This document shows positions 19,803 through 27,836 of a stretch of DNA of 64,000 bases, one piece after another. Location of the stretch: assembly GCF_003751385.1 (NCBI RefSeq), contig NZ_RJVA01000010.1, forward strand, positions 62,001 to 126,000. The letters run 5' to 3'. The notes beneath the pieces are model-generated. The model did not search any database. It was not told the DNA's origin and saw only the letters and a list, made by a program, of their open reading frames with translations. The first letter of the stretch is position 1. Each line of letters opens with the position of its first letter. The position numbers and the translations under genes are program-made. Source of the DNA: Desulfosoma caldarium. GTDB taxonomy: Bacteria; Desulfobacterota; Syntrophobacteria; Syntrophobacterales; DSM-9756.

Positions 19803-20640
19803 ATGGCAAGATGGACAAAAAAGCCCGTCGCCGTCTACATCGAGCGGGTCTACGAGGAGGGCAACTTTGCGGCGCTCGGGATAGGAACGTGAACCATGAG
19901 CGACGCGATGAAGAAGGTCAAGCCCGGCTACCCGCTGGTCATTCCGGCGGCCACCCTTAGCGCGCCCGTGGATTCCGCGCGGGATTTTCTGGTCCGCCGG
20001 CATCAGAAGACGCAGGCCGGCACGCCGTCCGGTGGGCACAACTGCATGGTCCTAGTGCGTAACGACTCGGGCCCGGACCGCGAGCGGTTCGACGTGCTGG
20101 GCATCAGCGGTCCGGTCTTTGACCCGGCCTCGGGAGGCCGAGGTCTTCAAGATCTACCCGGCCATGCCGCGCATCACCCCCACTGAGGCCGACCACCGGG
20201 GCAAGTTCCTTGTGCTGCTGGAGCCGGTTGTTGTCGGCAGGCTCACGCGCGCCCTGGCCGCGGGCGTCGTTCCCGTTCGCGTGGACATTCCCAACGAGGG
20301 CTATCCACCGCCTGGCCAACGTGAACAACGGCTCGGTGGTGAACCTGACAGATGCCATGGTCGGCTCAGCTAGCATCCTCTGGCGCGAGGGCAGCACGGG
20401 CCTCCAGTGGGCGCTGGTACGCCCGGGCAACCTGGCGCAGACATACGTGTTCCCCGTGGACCTGGGGCAGTACGGCGGCAAGCAGGGCGACGACCAGAAT
20501 CCCTCCACCTGGACCGACGATGTGACCCATCGGGCCAGCAGCGAGACGCTGGTCAGCAGCGTGGACCCGACCGTCTGCCCGCACCATTATGAGCAGCCGT
20601 CCGTCGGCGACATCGTTCCACCACGCTCGGCTACGCGCAC
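19803..20640 (+). pseudogene. Frameshifted phage-type structural/hypothetical gene relic
   Basis: A GC-rich segment in which one protein can be followed across three frames. ATG 19896 opens MSDAMKKVKPGYPLVIPAAT, with RFDVLGISGPVFDP following. A shift near 20130 leads to TPTEADHRGKFLVLLEP. A second shift near 20305 leads to ASILWREGSTGLQWALVR. This combination recalls a hypothetical protein found among phage structural genes and in some Planctomycetes; that assignment is from memory. Just upstream, 19803-19892 encodes a short tail (ARWTKKPVAVYIERVYEEG) that may be the end of a preceding gene. Base composition differs from the flanks, which suggests horizontal origin. Confidence 0.5.
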
Positions 20641-20753
20641 TGGGACGCCGACGACGGTCCCTGTTGTTCCATGCTCCACCTTCTTGTATAAAGAGCGCCC
20701 AGGAAACATTTACAGCCCTGGCTTGGTCAAGGCCGCGAAAAAGAGAAAACAGC

Positions 20754-21170
20754 ATGGACATCGATGTCATTCGCGACATTTGCGACACGCTGAAACCTCT
20801 GGTGGAAAGAACGTCGCACGTGATCGCCGTTTATGTTTTCGGGTCCACAGCCACAGGTCGGGCCACGGCGAAAAGCGACGTGGATCTGGCCGTGCTGCTG
20901 CATCCGGACCCAGGGCCGGACTTCGATCTTTTGGGGTTCATGGTGGAAGCGGAAAAGCTTCTGGGAAAAGCCGTGGACGTGGTGGTCCTCAACCGAGCCG
21001 GAGAGCACCTCAAATACTTGGTTCGTCGGGACGGCATTCTCATCTACGATCGGGATCCCACGGTGCGCACGCGATTCGACATGCGAAGCCGCAAGGACTA
21101 CCAGGACTTTCTCTACTACCATCGACGCTATGTGAAGAAGATGCAGGAGCAGCTCTCCCATGGTCGATAA
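20754..21170 (+). CDS. mntA: MntA-type nucleotidyltransferase antitoxin
   Basis: A 138-residue minimal nucleotidyltransferase. The active-site pattern is clear: G30-S31 in FGSTATGRATAKSD, D42 and D44 in SDVDLAV, and a third acidic residue near D75 (AVDVVVLN). In HepT/MntA (type VII) systems this enzyme neutralises the HEPN toxin by adding AMP to a tyrosine. ATG 20754 is chosen because the long upstream extension runs through relic DNA and lacks family similarity. It overlaps the toxin gene by 11 bp. The module appears intact although it lies among pseudogenes. Confidence 0.88.
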   Translation: MDIDVIRDICDTLKPLVERTSHVIAVYVFGSTATGRATAKSDVDLAVLLHPDPGPDFDLLGFMVEAEKLLGKAVDVVVLNRAGEHLKYLVRRDGILIYDRDPTVRTRFDMRSRKDYQDFLYYHRRYVKKMQEQLSHGR

Positions 21171-21588
21171 AGTGCTGGTTCAGCGCATGTGTTCGGACAT
21201 TCGAGCCAATGTGCAGCTTCTGCGCGAGGCAACAGATATCACTTGGGAAGTGTATTGCCGGGATCCACGCTCTCGTCGGTTCGTAGAAAGGACGCTGCAC
21301 ATCCTTGTGGAGACCTGCATCGACATCGCTCATCACATCATTTCGGACGATGGGTTCGAGGAGCCAACCTCCTACAGTGAGGCCTTTCAAATTCTTGCCA
21401 CCCATGGCGTGCTGCCCATGGAGGAGGTAGAAATTTACGAGCGCATGGCCCGATTCCGCAACCTGATCGTCCATTACTATGAAAAAATCGACGATGCCGT
21501 GGTTTTTGGTGTCTTCAGAAACCACCTGCATGATTTCGAACGCTTCGCGGGCCACATCTTGAATTATCTGCAAGAACACGGGACCTAG
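21160..21588 (+). CDS. hepT: HepT-like HEPN ribonuclease toxin (DUF86)
   Basis: A 142-residue all-alpha HEPN protein. The RX4HXY motif is intact: R100, H105 and Y107 in RFRNLIVHYYEK. Arg and His form the RNase site, and the Tyr is the known AMPylation target of MntA. Both genes lie on the plus strand, with the antitoxin first and an 11-bp overlap. The pair follows the phage-type relic directly and precedes tRNA-Ala, consistent with acquisition on a mobile element. RNA target specificity cannot be read from the sequence. Confidence 0.88.
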   Translation: MVDKVLVQRMCSDIRANVQLLREATDITWEVYCRDPRSRRFVERTLHILVETCIDIAHHIISDDGFEEPTSYSEAFQILATHGVLPMEEVEIYERMARFRNLIVHYYEKIDDAVVFGVFRNHLHDFERFAGHILNYLQEHGT

Positions 21589-21784
21589 ACCCCTTCAGCG
21601 CCCTCGCCGTGTCAGGAGTCCTGCTGCCGGTCTGATCTTGATAGCCAATCTGGAATGGATAACATGGTGAAAGACATGACCGTTGTGCGATGAACTTTTC
21701 ACAGCGCCACCCACTGCACATTTCTCAGCCTCTGCATCGAAGCAAACGGCGGGACCCTTCACACGCTAATTCACGTGCTGAGCA

Positions 21785-21815
21785 AACACAAAAAGCCCTT
21801 GGTTTCCCAAGGGCT
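21785..21815 (-). terminator. Intrinsic terminator of the tRNA-Ala transcript
   Basis: On the minus strand a perfect 9-bp stem (AGCCCTTGG / CCAAGGGCT, 21794-21815) with a GAAA loop is followed by a T-rich tract. It lies 37 bp beyond the tRNA 3' end, so it most likely ends the tRNA transcript. Confidence 0.85.
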
Positions 21816-21851
21816 CGAGCGTACCGAACAGACTGTGAGCTTTCAACGGGC

Positions 21852-21927
21852 TGGTGGAGATGACGGGATTCGAACCCGTGGCCTCAGCCTTGCGAAGGCT
21901 GCGCTCTCCCAACTGAGCTACATCCCC
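21852..21927 (-). tRNA. tRNA-Ala (anticodon CGC)
   Basis: A 76-base cloverleaf with encoded CCA. The acceptor GGGGATG pairs with CATCTCC (one G-U). The D arm is GCTC/GAGC, the anticodon stem is CAGCC/GGCTG with loop TTCGCAA, and the T arm is ACGGG/CCCGT with TTCGAAT. The anticodon CGC (plus-strand 21892-21894) reads the Ala codon GCG. The 3' end faces the HepT/MntA and phage-relic side, the usual side for integration at tRNA genes, although no second attachment copy was seen. Confidence 0.97.
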
Positions 21928-21944
21928 CCATGCAAAGTAGAATT

Positions 21945-21973
21945 CGTATAGCGCTTTTGCCGAATCGTGTCAA
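21945..21973 (-). promoter_or_regulatory. Sigma70-type promoter of tRNA-Ala
   Basis: On the minus strand, TTGACA (21968-21973) and TATACG (21945-21950) are separated by exactly 17 bases. They lie about 20 bases upstream of the mature tRNA 5' end, so this is a strong, well-placed promoter. Confidence 0.8.
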
Positions 21974-22126
21974 GAACGGCATGAAAAACCTTCAAAAGTC
22001 CAAAAGGACTCGGTCTCTGCGGTTTTTCCCGGGAACCCGGGTCTCTGGGTGGCACCAAGGACGGGCGGGACGCTCGCGCTCCCAGGGGGGATGAAGAGGG
22101 GTTCTCGGTCAAACGGCACCAAGACT

Positions 22127-23393
22127 TCAGGGCATCAACCCGGCTTCTTCCTTTGGCAGGGCCACCTGGTGATCGGTGCTGAACTGGTCGTCTCGAAAAA
22201 CATGCTCAGCGCTGAGAATCTGGTAGGTGCCGTCGGGATTTTTTCGCGTCGTTTCCTTCAGCCGTGACGTGGTGTGGCCGCAGGTCCAGCACTGGTCACG
22301 GCGCATGTGAGTGCACAGGCACATTTTCTCAATTTTCTTGAGCTGCTCGGCGCCACCGTTTTGGGCCGCCTGATCGTAGGCTTCCAGGTATGAGCAACGG
22401 CCCGAGCTATCTAGAAGGTATCCGTAGGCTTCGCAGGCGGGTCGAACCCGACGGGACATGGCCGGGCAGTCTTTGAGCATGCGCATGGGGTAACCCATTG
22501 AGGACTGCATGTTCACATCAATGTCCACCACCAACGCCTGAAAGTAGCCCTGTTTCCCTTCATCCAGAAGTCCCGATTCCCGAATCACGGTGAAGCGGGT
22601 GGCCACCTGCACGGGCGCGGCTCCCTCTTCCATGAAGGCCACGGCATCTGTGCCCGTGAAAATGCCGCCTGCCGGAATGACCGGAATGCGGAGCCCTTCC
22701 TGTTTTAGGTACCCAAGGACCTCCTGAAAAATGGTTTTGAGATCGAGCCGATGCCAGTCCCGGCCAAAGCCAAGGTGCCCGCCGGCCAGGAGACCTTCCA
22801 CCACCACGTGATCGGGAACGCGCTTCAGGCGAGCCGCTGGCACGACAAAGAGCTTCAGAACGCGAACCGACGAGACGACCACACCCAGCAATGCCTGGCG
22901 AAAGCGCGAATGATCGGCCATGAGCGCAAATCTTGCCAGGTGCAATCCTGCACTCAGAGTGATGCCATCAAAGCCAGCATTCAAAAGCCGCCTTGAGGCG
23001 CGCCTGCAGGGTTTCCTTGGGGTTTCCCATGGTAAGCTTTTCCATGCAGTTGAGAAAGATCAGGCCGGCCCCTCGCTTTTGCGCCATGGTCTTGGTCACG
23101 TCAAGCCGCGTCGCTTCCGCTACCTGCGCTGCCTGAAACGCCGCTTCAGGCTTGTCCGCACGCTTCACACTCGCCCGATGATACCGAAGTTTTTCGGACA
23201 CGAATTGAGTCCCAAGCTCCTGGTCGGTGACCGCGGGCAGCATGGCATCAGGAATGTGCCCGACACCCCCGAGTCTGGCAGCTTCCAGCGCCAGTTCGGT
23301 GGTCGAGATGTTCACACCCATGCCACCGATGATCAGAGAAACCCATTCGTTTCCAGCCACTTTTCAACGCAAATCGTCCACTCTTTTGCCCAT
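22127..23393 (-). pseudogene. Nitronate monooxygenase (2-nitropropane dioxygenase) relic
   Basis: A flavin TIM-barrel oxygenase broken twice. ATG 23393 opens MGKRVDDLR, followed by an in-frame TGA. The frame then continues with the family core SLIIGGMGVNISTTELALEAARLGGVGH. At about 22980 a frameshift separates LQARLKAA from NAGFDGITLSAGLH; after it the rest of the barrel (VIPAGGIFTGTDAVAFMEEGA) and a Cys-rich C-terminus (CLCTHMRRDQCWTCGH) are readable to the end. The pieces would join into one protein of about 420 residues. Either defect could be a sequencing error, but both together, beside other relics, point to a pseudogene. Confidence 0.82.
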
Positions 23394-23525
23394 CCTCTGT
23401 GCCTTTCCAAGGACCGCGGATTGTCTCTTCAAATACCCCGAGGATAAAATGAACGCTATTCAGTCTGGCCTGCATAGCACGAATGCCATGCCTAGGATAG
23501 GATCGAAGGAAAAAAGGACGCGAAC

Positions 23526-24467
23526 ATGCTGAGTGAACTGCAGAAAAAGGCCGCCCAGGCCATCGTCAACGTCTTTGAAACCGGTCGCCCTCAGGGCGAC
23601 TACGGTCAAGTCACCTATCATCCCAAGGATCCCGGCGAATTGACCTTCGGCCGATCCTAAACCACCTTGGCCAGCAGAAACCTTTACTTGCTGGTGCGGA
23701 ACTACTGCGCCGTTTCGGATGCCGCCTTTGGCTCAGAACTTTCCATCTACCTGGATCGGCTAGCCCATCGGGATCGCTCTCTTAACTTTGACGATCGCCC
23801 CAAGGGACTTCTGCGGGAAGCAGGCCAGGATCCAGTGATGCGGGACTGTCAGGATCGCTTTTTCGATCGCATCTATTGGGAACCGAGTCTCACGTCTTCG
23901 ACCAATCTTCACATCACATCGGCATTAGGTGTTTCCGTGGTCTACGACAGCCGCGTGCATGGATCCTGGCTGCGCCTTCGCGATCTCACCACGGCGCAGT
24001 TAGGAAGTCCGTCCGATGTGGGGGAAAAGGCCTGAATCGAAGGCTAAGTGCGCCGCCGCCGGGACTGGCTCGCGCAACACAGCAACACCCTGCTTCAAAA
24101 AACCGTGTATCGTATGGAAAGCTTTCGAAGCCTCATGGACCAGCACAAGTGGGGCCTGGAATTGCCGTTCGTGGTCCACGGCGCGCTCATTGACGCTTCC
24201 GTGCTGCTGGAGGGTTCGGTGCGCGTTTCCGCCGAAGAACCGGACTCGGCACGCATTCTTCGGCTGCAAACGCCGGCCATGCGCGGCGAGGATGTGCGCC
24301 GGCTTCAGGAAGCTCTGGTCAGAGCGGGCCATCGCGTGACCCTCGACGGCGTGTTCGGGCCCGAGACGGCACGGGCCGTCAAAGCTTTTCAACAGGCTTC
24401 GGGACACCTCAAAGTGGACAGCATGGTGGGACCGGCAACGCGAGCGGCCCTGGGGCTGGAGGACTAA
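23526..24467 (+). pseudogene. GH46-type chitosanase with peptidoglycan-binding domain, three in-frame stops
   Basis: One frame of 314 codons encodes a chitosanase-like hydrolase (LSELQKKAAQAIVNVFETG, later DPVMRDCQDRFFDRIYW and VVYDSRVHGSW) plus a C-terminal peptidoglycan-binding repeat (GEDVRRLQEALVRAGH, FGPETARAVKAFQ). It is interrupted by TAA 23658-23660, TGA 24033-24035 and TAA 24045-24047. By family comparison these sit where Gln, Trp and Tyr are expected. No frameshift is needed, so decay is recent and by base substitution. No signal peptide is seen at the N-terminus. The fragments have plausible internal starts, but none gives a whole catalytic domain. Confidence 0.85.
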
Positions 24468-24472
24468 ACAAG

Positions 24473-24497
24473 AAAAGCGGGCAGAAGCCCGCCTTTT
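24473..24497. terminator. Terminator hairpin between chitosanase relic and FmdB gene
   Basis: GCGGGC (24477-24482), loop AGAA and GCCCGC (24487-24492), flanked by AAAA on the left and CTTTT on the right. This allows termination in both directions between the two convergent genes. Confidence 0.8.
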
Positions 24498-24516
24498 CGC
24501 GCAGTTTTAAAGGCTG

Positions 24517-24816
24517 TCATTCGCTGGACGACGATGAAGACGTCCCTGAAGACGAGGGCGTCGAAGAGGAGGAACTATCGGAACTGCTGGATCCCGCGTC
24601 GGCGCTCTTCTTGGCATGCGAATTGTCGTTTTGTTTTCTTCCCGCATAATCCGTCACGTACCAGCCGGATCCCTTGAGGTGGAACGTGCTCATGGAAATC
24701 ATCTTGCGCAGCGGCCCATGGCAATGGCAACACTGGGTCAGGGGCGGATCGGAAAAGCGTTGCATGGCTTCGGTGATCTGACCGCACTGTGTGCATTCGT
24801 ATTCATAGATGGGCAT
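24517..24816 (-). CDS. FmdB-family zinc ribbon regulatory protein
   Basis: A 99-residue protein. It starts MPIYEYECTQCG, the FmdB/CxxC_CXXC_SSSS signature, with a second Cys pair in CCHCHGPL forming a zinc ribbon within the first 40 residues. The C-terminal third is an almost pure Ser tail (DAGSSSSDSSSSSTPSSS...), typical of the family. A strong AAGGAGG site precedes the start. The family is linked to regulation of formamidase-type genes, but here it stands alone and its target is unknown. It has its own promoter (24885-24912). Confidence 0.92.
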   Translation of the reverse strand: MPIYEYECTQCGQITEAMQRFSDPPLTQCCHCHGPLRKMISMSTFHLKGSGWYVTDYAGRKQNDNSHAKKSADAGSSSSDSSSSSTPSSSGTSSSSSSE

Positions 24817-24884
24817 AACCTACAACCTCCTTACCGATTGGGGCGGAATAACCTTGTGTGCGACGCACAAGATGTTTCATGGGC

Positions 24885-24912
24885 ATTATAAGGTTCGATG
24901 TCTCCTTGTCAA
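24885..24912 (-). promoter_or_regulatory. Consensus sigma70 promoter of the FmdB gene
   Basis: On the minus strand a perfect TTGACA (24907-24912) and a perfect TATAAT (24885-24890) are spaced by 16 bases. A start near 24878 would leave a leader of about 60 bases. This is the closest match to consensus in the window. Confidence 0.85.
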
Positions 24913-25084
24913 GGCTCACCGACCTATCGGAAAAAAAGGTTTTTTAGGGGAACCGGCGATTGCATTCCCAAGCCTTTTTCTTTAGAATCGCGCCGTTCGG
25001 CCGCGGTGCCGAACCGAGTGGACAAATTAAATTGGAAAACTAAAGATTGAACTGCGGCGCGCCGACCACAGTGGAGGGGAAATC

Positions 25085-26278
25085 ATGCGAAGCCGAACAC
25101 GTTTAGGGATGTGGAGCATCCCGCTGCTGGCTGCAGCGCTTTTGGGGTCTGCCATGCCGGCGCGAGCCCAAGAGAAGCCCTTTGTTTTCGGGCTGCTTCT
25201 CGTGGGGCCTTACAATGATAAGGGTTGGAGCCAGGCGCACTACGATGCGGGCCTGTATGTGGAACGAAAAATTCCTGGCACCAAGATGCTTTACATCGAC
25301 AAGGTCAACCCCTCGGATCGACCGGGCATTACCATCCCCCAGGTGGTGGACGATCTGGTGGCCAAAGGGGCTAAGCTAGTCATCGCCAATTCGGACGACA
25401 TGAAGGACGGCATTCGCGAAGCTGCGGCTCAGCATCCGGACACCTATTTCGTCCATGTGTCCGGAGACGATGTTCTGACAGGCAAGGCCCCTTCAAACCT
25501 GTCCAATCTCATGGTGCGCATGGAATACGGCAAAATGATGGCCGGCTTTGTGGCGGCACTCACCACCAAGACGGGCAAGATCGGCTACCTGGGCCCGCTC
25601 ATCAACGAAGAAACCCGCCGGTTGGCGGCGGCGACCTATTTGGGAGCCCGCCATGCCTGGAGCAAAGTGCGCAAGGAACCGGCGGACAAATTGCGCTTTA
25701 AGGTCACCTGGATCGGTTTTTGGTTCAATATTCCCGGGGTCACGGCCGATCCCACGCAGGTGGCGCAGAACTTTTTCAACAGCGGCTATGATGTGGTCAT
25801 TTCTGGCATTGATACCACAGAGGCTCTGATCGTGGCTTCCCAAAAGCGTAAGGAAGGCCGAAAGGTCTGGGCCGTGCCCTACGATTACAAAGGCAGCTGT
25901 GAGGCCGCTCCCGACGCCTGCCTGGGCGTGCCATACTACAACTGGGGGCCGGGCTACGTCTCCCTTGTGCAGACGGCCATGTCGGGTCAATGGAAATCCC
26001 AATGGCTGTGGCTGGGACCAGATTGGAAGGACTTGAACAATGAAGACACCAGTTCCCTTGGGTTCACGAAGGGACCAGCCTTGAGCCCCGACGTGGCGAA
26101 AGCCCTGGACGGCTTCGTGGCGGATCTAGCTTCCGGAACACTTAACTTGTTTACCGGCCCTCTGTACTATCAGGACGGGTCCGTTTTTGTACCGGCGGAA
26201 GCCACGGCATCCGATCATGACATCTGGACCATGAAACAGCTTCTGCAGGGCATGGAAGGCCCAAGTAGCGCCAAATAA
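25085..26278 (+). CDS. BMP-family ABC transporter substrate-binding protein
   Basis: Periplasmic binding protein of a Med/PnrA/BMP-type importer, a family that binds nucleosides or purine-like compounds. It has 397 residues with a classical signal peptide (basic start, WSIPLLAAALLGSAMPARA, cleavage after ARA-QE). Family segments seen: VGPYNDKGWSQAHYDAG, YFVHVSGDDV and GKIGYLGP, and YYNWGPGYVSLV. The start ATG follows GGAGGGG. It heads the operon of binding protein, double ATPase and two permeases (25085-29857). The real ligand is not shown by the sequence. Confidence 0.93.
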   Translation: MRSRTRLGMWSIPLLAAALLGSAMPARAQEKPFVFGLLLVGPYNDKGWSQAHYDAGLYVERKIPGTKMLYIDKVNPSDRPGITIPQVVDDLVAKGAKLVIANSDDMKDGIREAAAQHPDTYFVHVSGDDVLTGKAPSNLSNLMVRMEYGKMMAGFVAALTTKTGKIGYLGPLINEETRRLAAATYLGARHAWSKVRKEPADKLRFKVTWIGFWFNIPGVTADPTQVAQNFFNSGYDVVISGIDTTEALIVASQKRKEGRKVWAVPYDYKGSCEAAPDACLGVPYYNWGPGYVSLVQTAMSGQWKSQWLWLGPDWKDLNNEDTSSLGFTKGPALSPDVAKALDGFVADLASGTLNLFTGPLYYQDGSVFVPAEATASDHDIWTMKQLLQGMEGPSSAK

Positions 26279-26355
26279 GGGGCCGAAAGCGAAGGCCATT
26301 TTGGAGGCGGTGCGCTGAAGCCAGCGGGCCGCCTCTCGTTTTCCCATGGAGCGCC

Positions 26356-27822
26356 ATGGAGATTGAACTTCGGAAAATACATAAGTTTTACGGACCGGTG
26401 CATGCCAATCGAGGCATCGATTTGCACGTGCGTTCCGGCACCATCCACGGTGTGTTGGGAGAGAACGGTGCCGGTAAGAGCACCCTTATGAAGATTCTCG
26501 CCGGAGCCACACCTCGATCCTCCGGAGAAATTCTCTTGGACGGGCGCGCGGTGGCGTTTGCGCATCCGGCCGAAGCATTTCGAGCCGGCATCGGCATGCT
26601 GTATCAGGACCCACTGGATTTTCCACCTCTTACTGTTTTGGAAAACTTCAGGGTAGGACAGCCTGCCCATCCAAGAAAATCCGCCAAGGCCTGGGCAAAC
26701 CTTCTGGATTCCCTGTGTCGCGCTTTCGGTTTTTATCTCGATCCCAAAGCCCCGATGGAGTCCCTGACTCTGGGAGAACGCCAGCAATTGGAATTGGTAC
26801 GCCTGCTGTCCTTGGGATGCCGGCTGCTTATTCTGGATGAGCCCACCACGGGCATTTCCGCGGCCCAAAAGGAACTTTTGTTTCGCGCTTTGCGACGCGT
26901 AGCCAAAGAAGGCAAGACCGTGCTGCTCGTGTCGCACAAGCTGGAGGATGTGGAAAGCTTGTGCGAACACGTCACCGTGTTGCGTCAAGGGCAGGTGACG
27001 GGATCCCTGAGCGCTCCCTTCGACGCCCGAGACATTCTGCCCCTCATGTTCGGCACGCCCCCGGCCCCTTTGCATAAGTCCACTCGAACCTTTCAGCATG
27101 TCAGCTTGGAATTTCTCCAGGTGAGCGCTTCAGGTGGGCGAGCGGGGTTGCATGAGGCAACGGCCACCTTTCGTCGAGGAGAAGTGGTGGGCCTGGCGGG
27201 GCTGGAAGGAAGCGGCCAAGGCGTTTTTTTACGGCTCGCTGCCGGACTGCAGCGCTCCACATCCGGGCACCTTCGCCTTTTTGGGGACGATTGCACGGGA
27301 TGGTCTTACCACGCCTTTCGACGGCGCGGCGTGGCGTTCGTGCCTGAAAACCGCCTGGAAGAAGGCCTCATCGCGGGCCTCACCCTCACGGAACATTTCG
27401 CTTTGGCCGCCTGCACCCCGAGCCTTCGCGTACCCTGGCATCAGGCGCGTCAGTTGGCCGAACAAAAGGTGCAGCAGTTTCGCATTCGAGGCTCCGCTAA
27501 TTCCCATGCCGACGCCCTTTCGGGAGGAAATCAGCAGCGCCTGCTCCTTTCCCTCATCCCTTCCGACGCTTCCGTGCTTTTGCTGGAACAGCCCACGCGA
27601 GGGCTCGATGTGGAATCCACACACTGGGTCTGGAAACATCTGCTGCGCTTGGCCGACTCCGGCGTGACCATCCTTTTCAGTTCCGCCGAACTAGACGAGA
27701 TCCTCATGGCTTCAGACCGCGTGCTCGTTTTCTATAACGGACGCATTGTGCTGGATGTGGACGCTCAGGACGCGCACCCCGACCTTGTGGGTGCTGCCAT
27801 TGCCGGCCGACTGTCACTGTGA
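26356..27822 (+). CDS. ABC importer ATPase with two nucleotide-binding domains
   Basis: A 488-residue tandem ATPase of the sugar/nucleoside importer type. Domain 1 has Walker A GENGAGKST, a relaxed signature LTLGERQQLE and Walker B LLILDEPT. Domain 2 has a degenerate Walker A (GLEGSGQGVF, lacking GKT), a normal LSGGNQQRL signature and Walker B VLLLEQPTRGLD, in which the usual DE is EQ. An altered second site is common in this family, so one site probably does most of the hydrolysis. It lies 77 bp after the binding-protein gene, and its stop falls 14 bp before the first permease. Confidence 0.93.
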   Translation: MEIELRKIHKFYGPVHANRGIDLHVRSGTIHGVLGENGAGKSTLMKILAGATPRSSGEILLDGRAVAFAHPAEAFRAGIGMLYQDPLDFPPLTVLENFRVGQPAHPRKSAKAWANLLDSLCRAFGFYLDPKAPMESLTLGERQQLELVRLLSLGCRLLILDEPTTGISAAQKELLFRALRRVAKEGKTVLLVSHKLEDVESLCEHVTVLRQGQVTGSLSAPFDARDILPLMFGTPPAPLHKSTRTFQHVSLEFLQVSASGGRAGLHEATATFRRGEVVGLAGLEGSGQGVFLRLAAGLQRSTSGHLRLFGDDCTGWSYHAFRRRGVAFVPENRLEEGLIAGLTLTEHFALAACTPSLRVPWHQARQLAEQKVQQFRIRGSANSHADALSGGNQQRLLLSLIPSDASVLLLEQPTRGLDVESTHWVWKHLLRLADSGVTILFSSAELDEILMASDRVLVFYNGRIVLDVDAQDAHPDLVGAAIAGRLSL

Positions 27823-27836
27823 CATCAAAGGAAAAC

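Noticed and set aside
21852-21927. Attachment-site duplication of the tRNA-Ala 3' end
   Set aside because: The sequence around the cobN/phage junction and beyond the relics was scanned by eye for the tRNA 3' end and no second copy was found.
19195-24035. In-frame TGA codons (cobN, nitronate monooxygenase, chitosanase) as selenocysteine sites
   Set aside because: None of these families uses selenocysteine, no downstream hairpin of SECIS type was evident, and the same genes also carry TAA/TAG codons or frameshifts. Decay is simpler.
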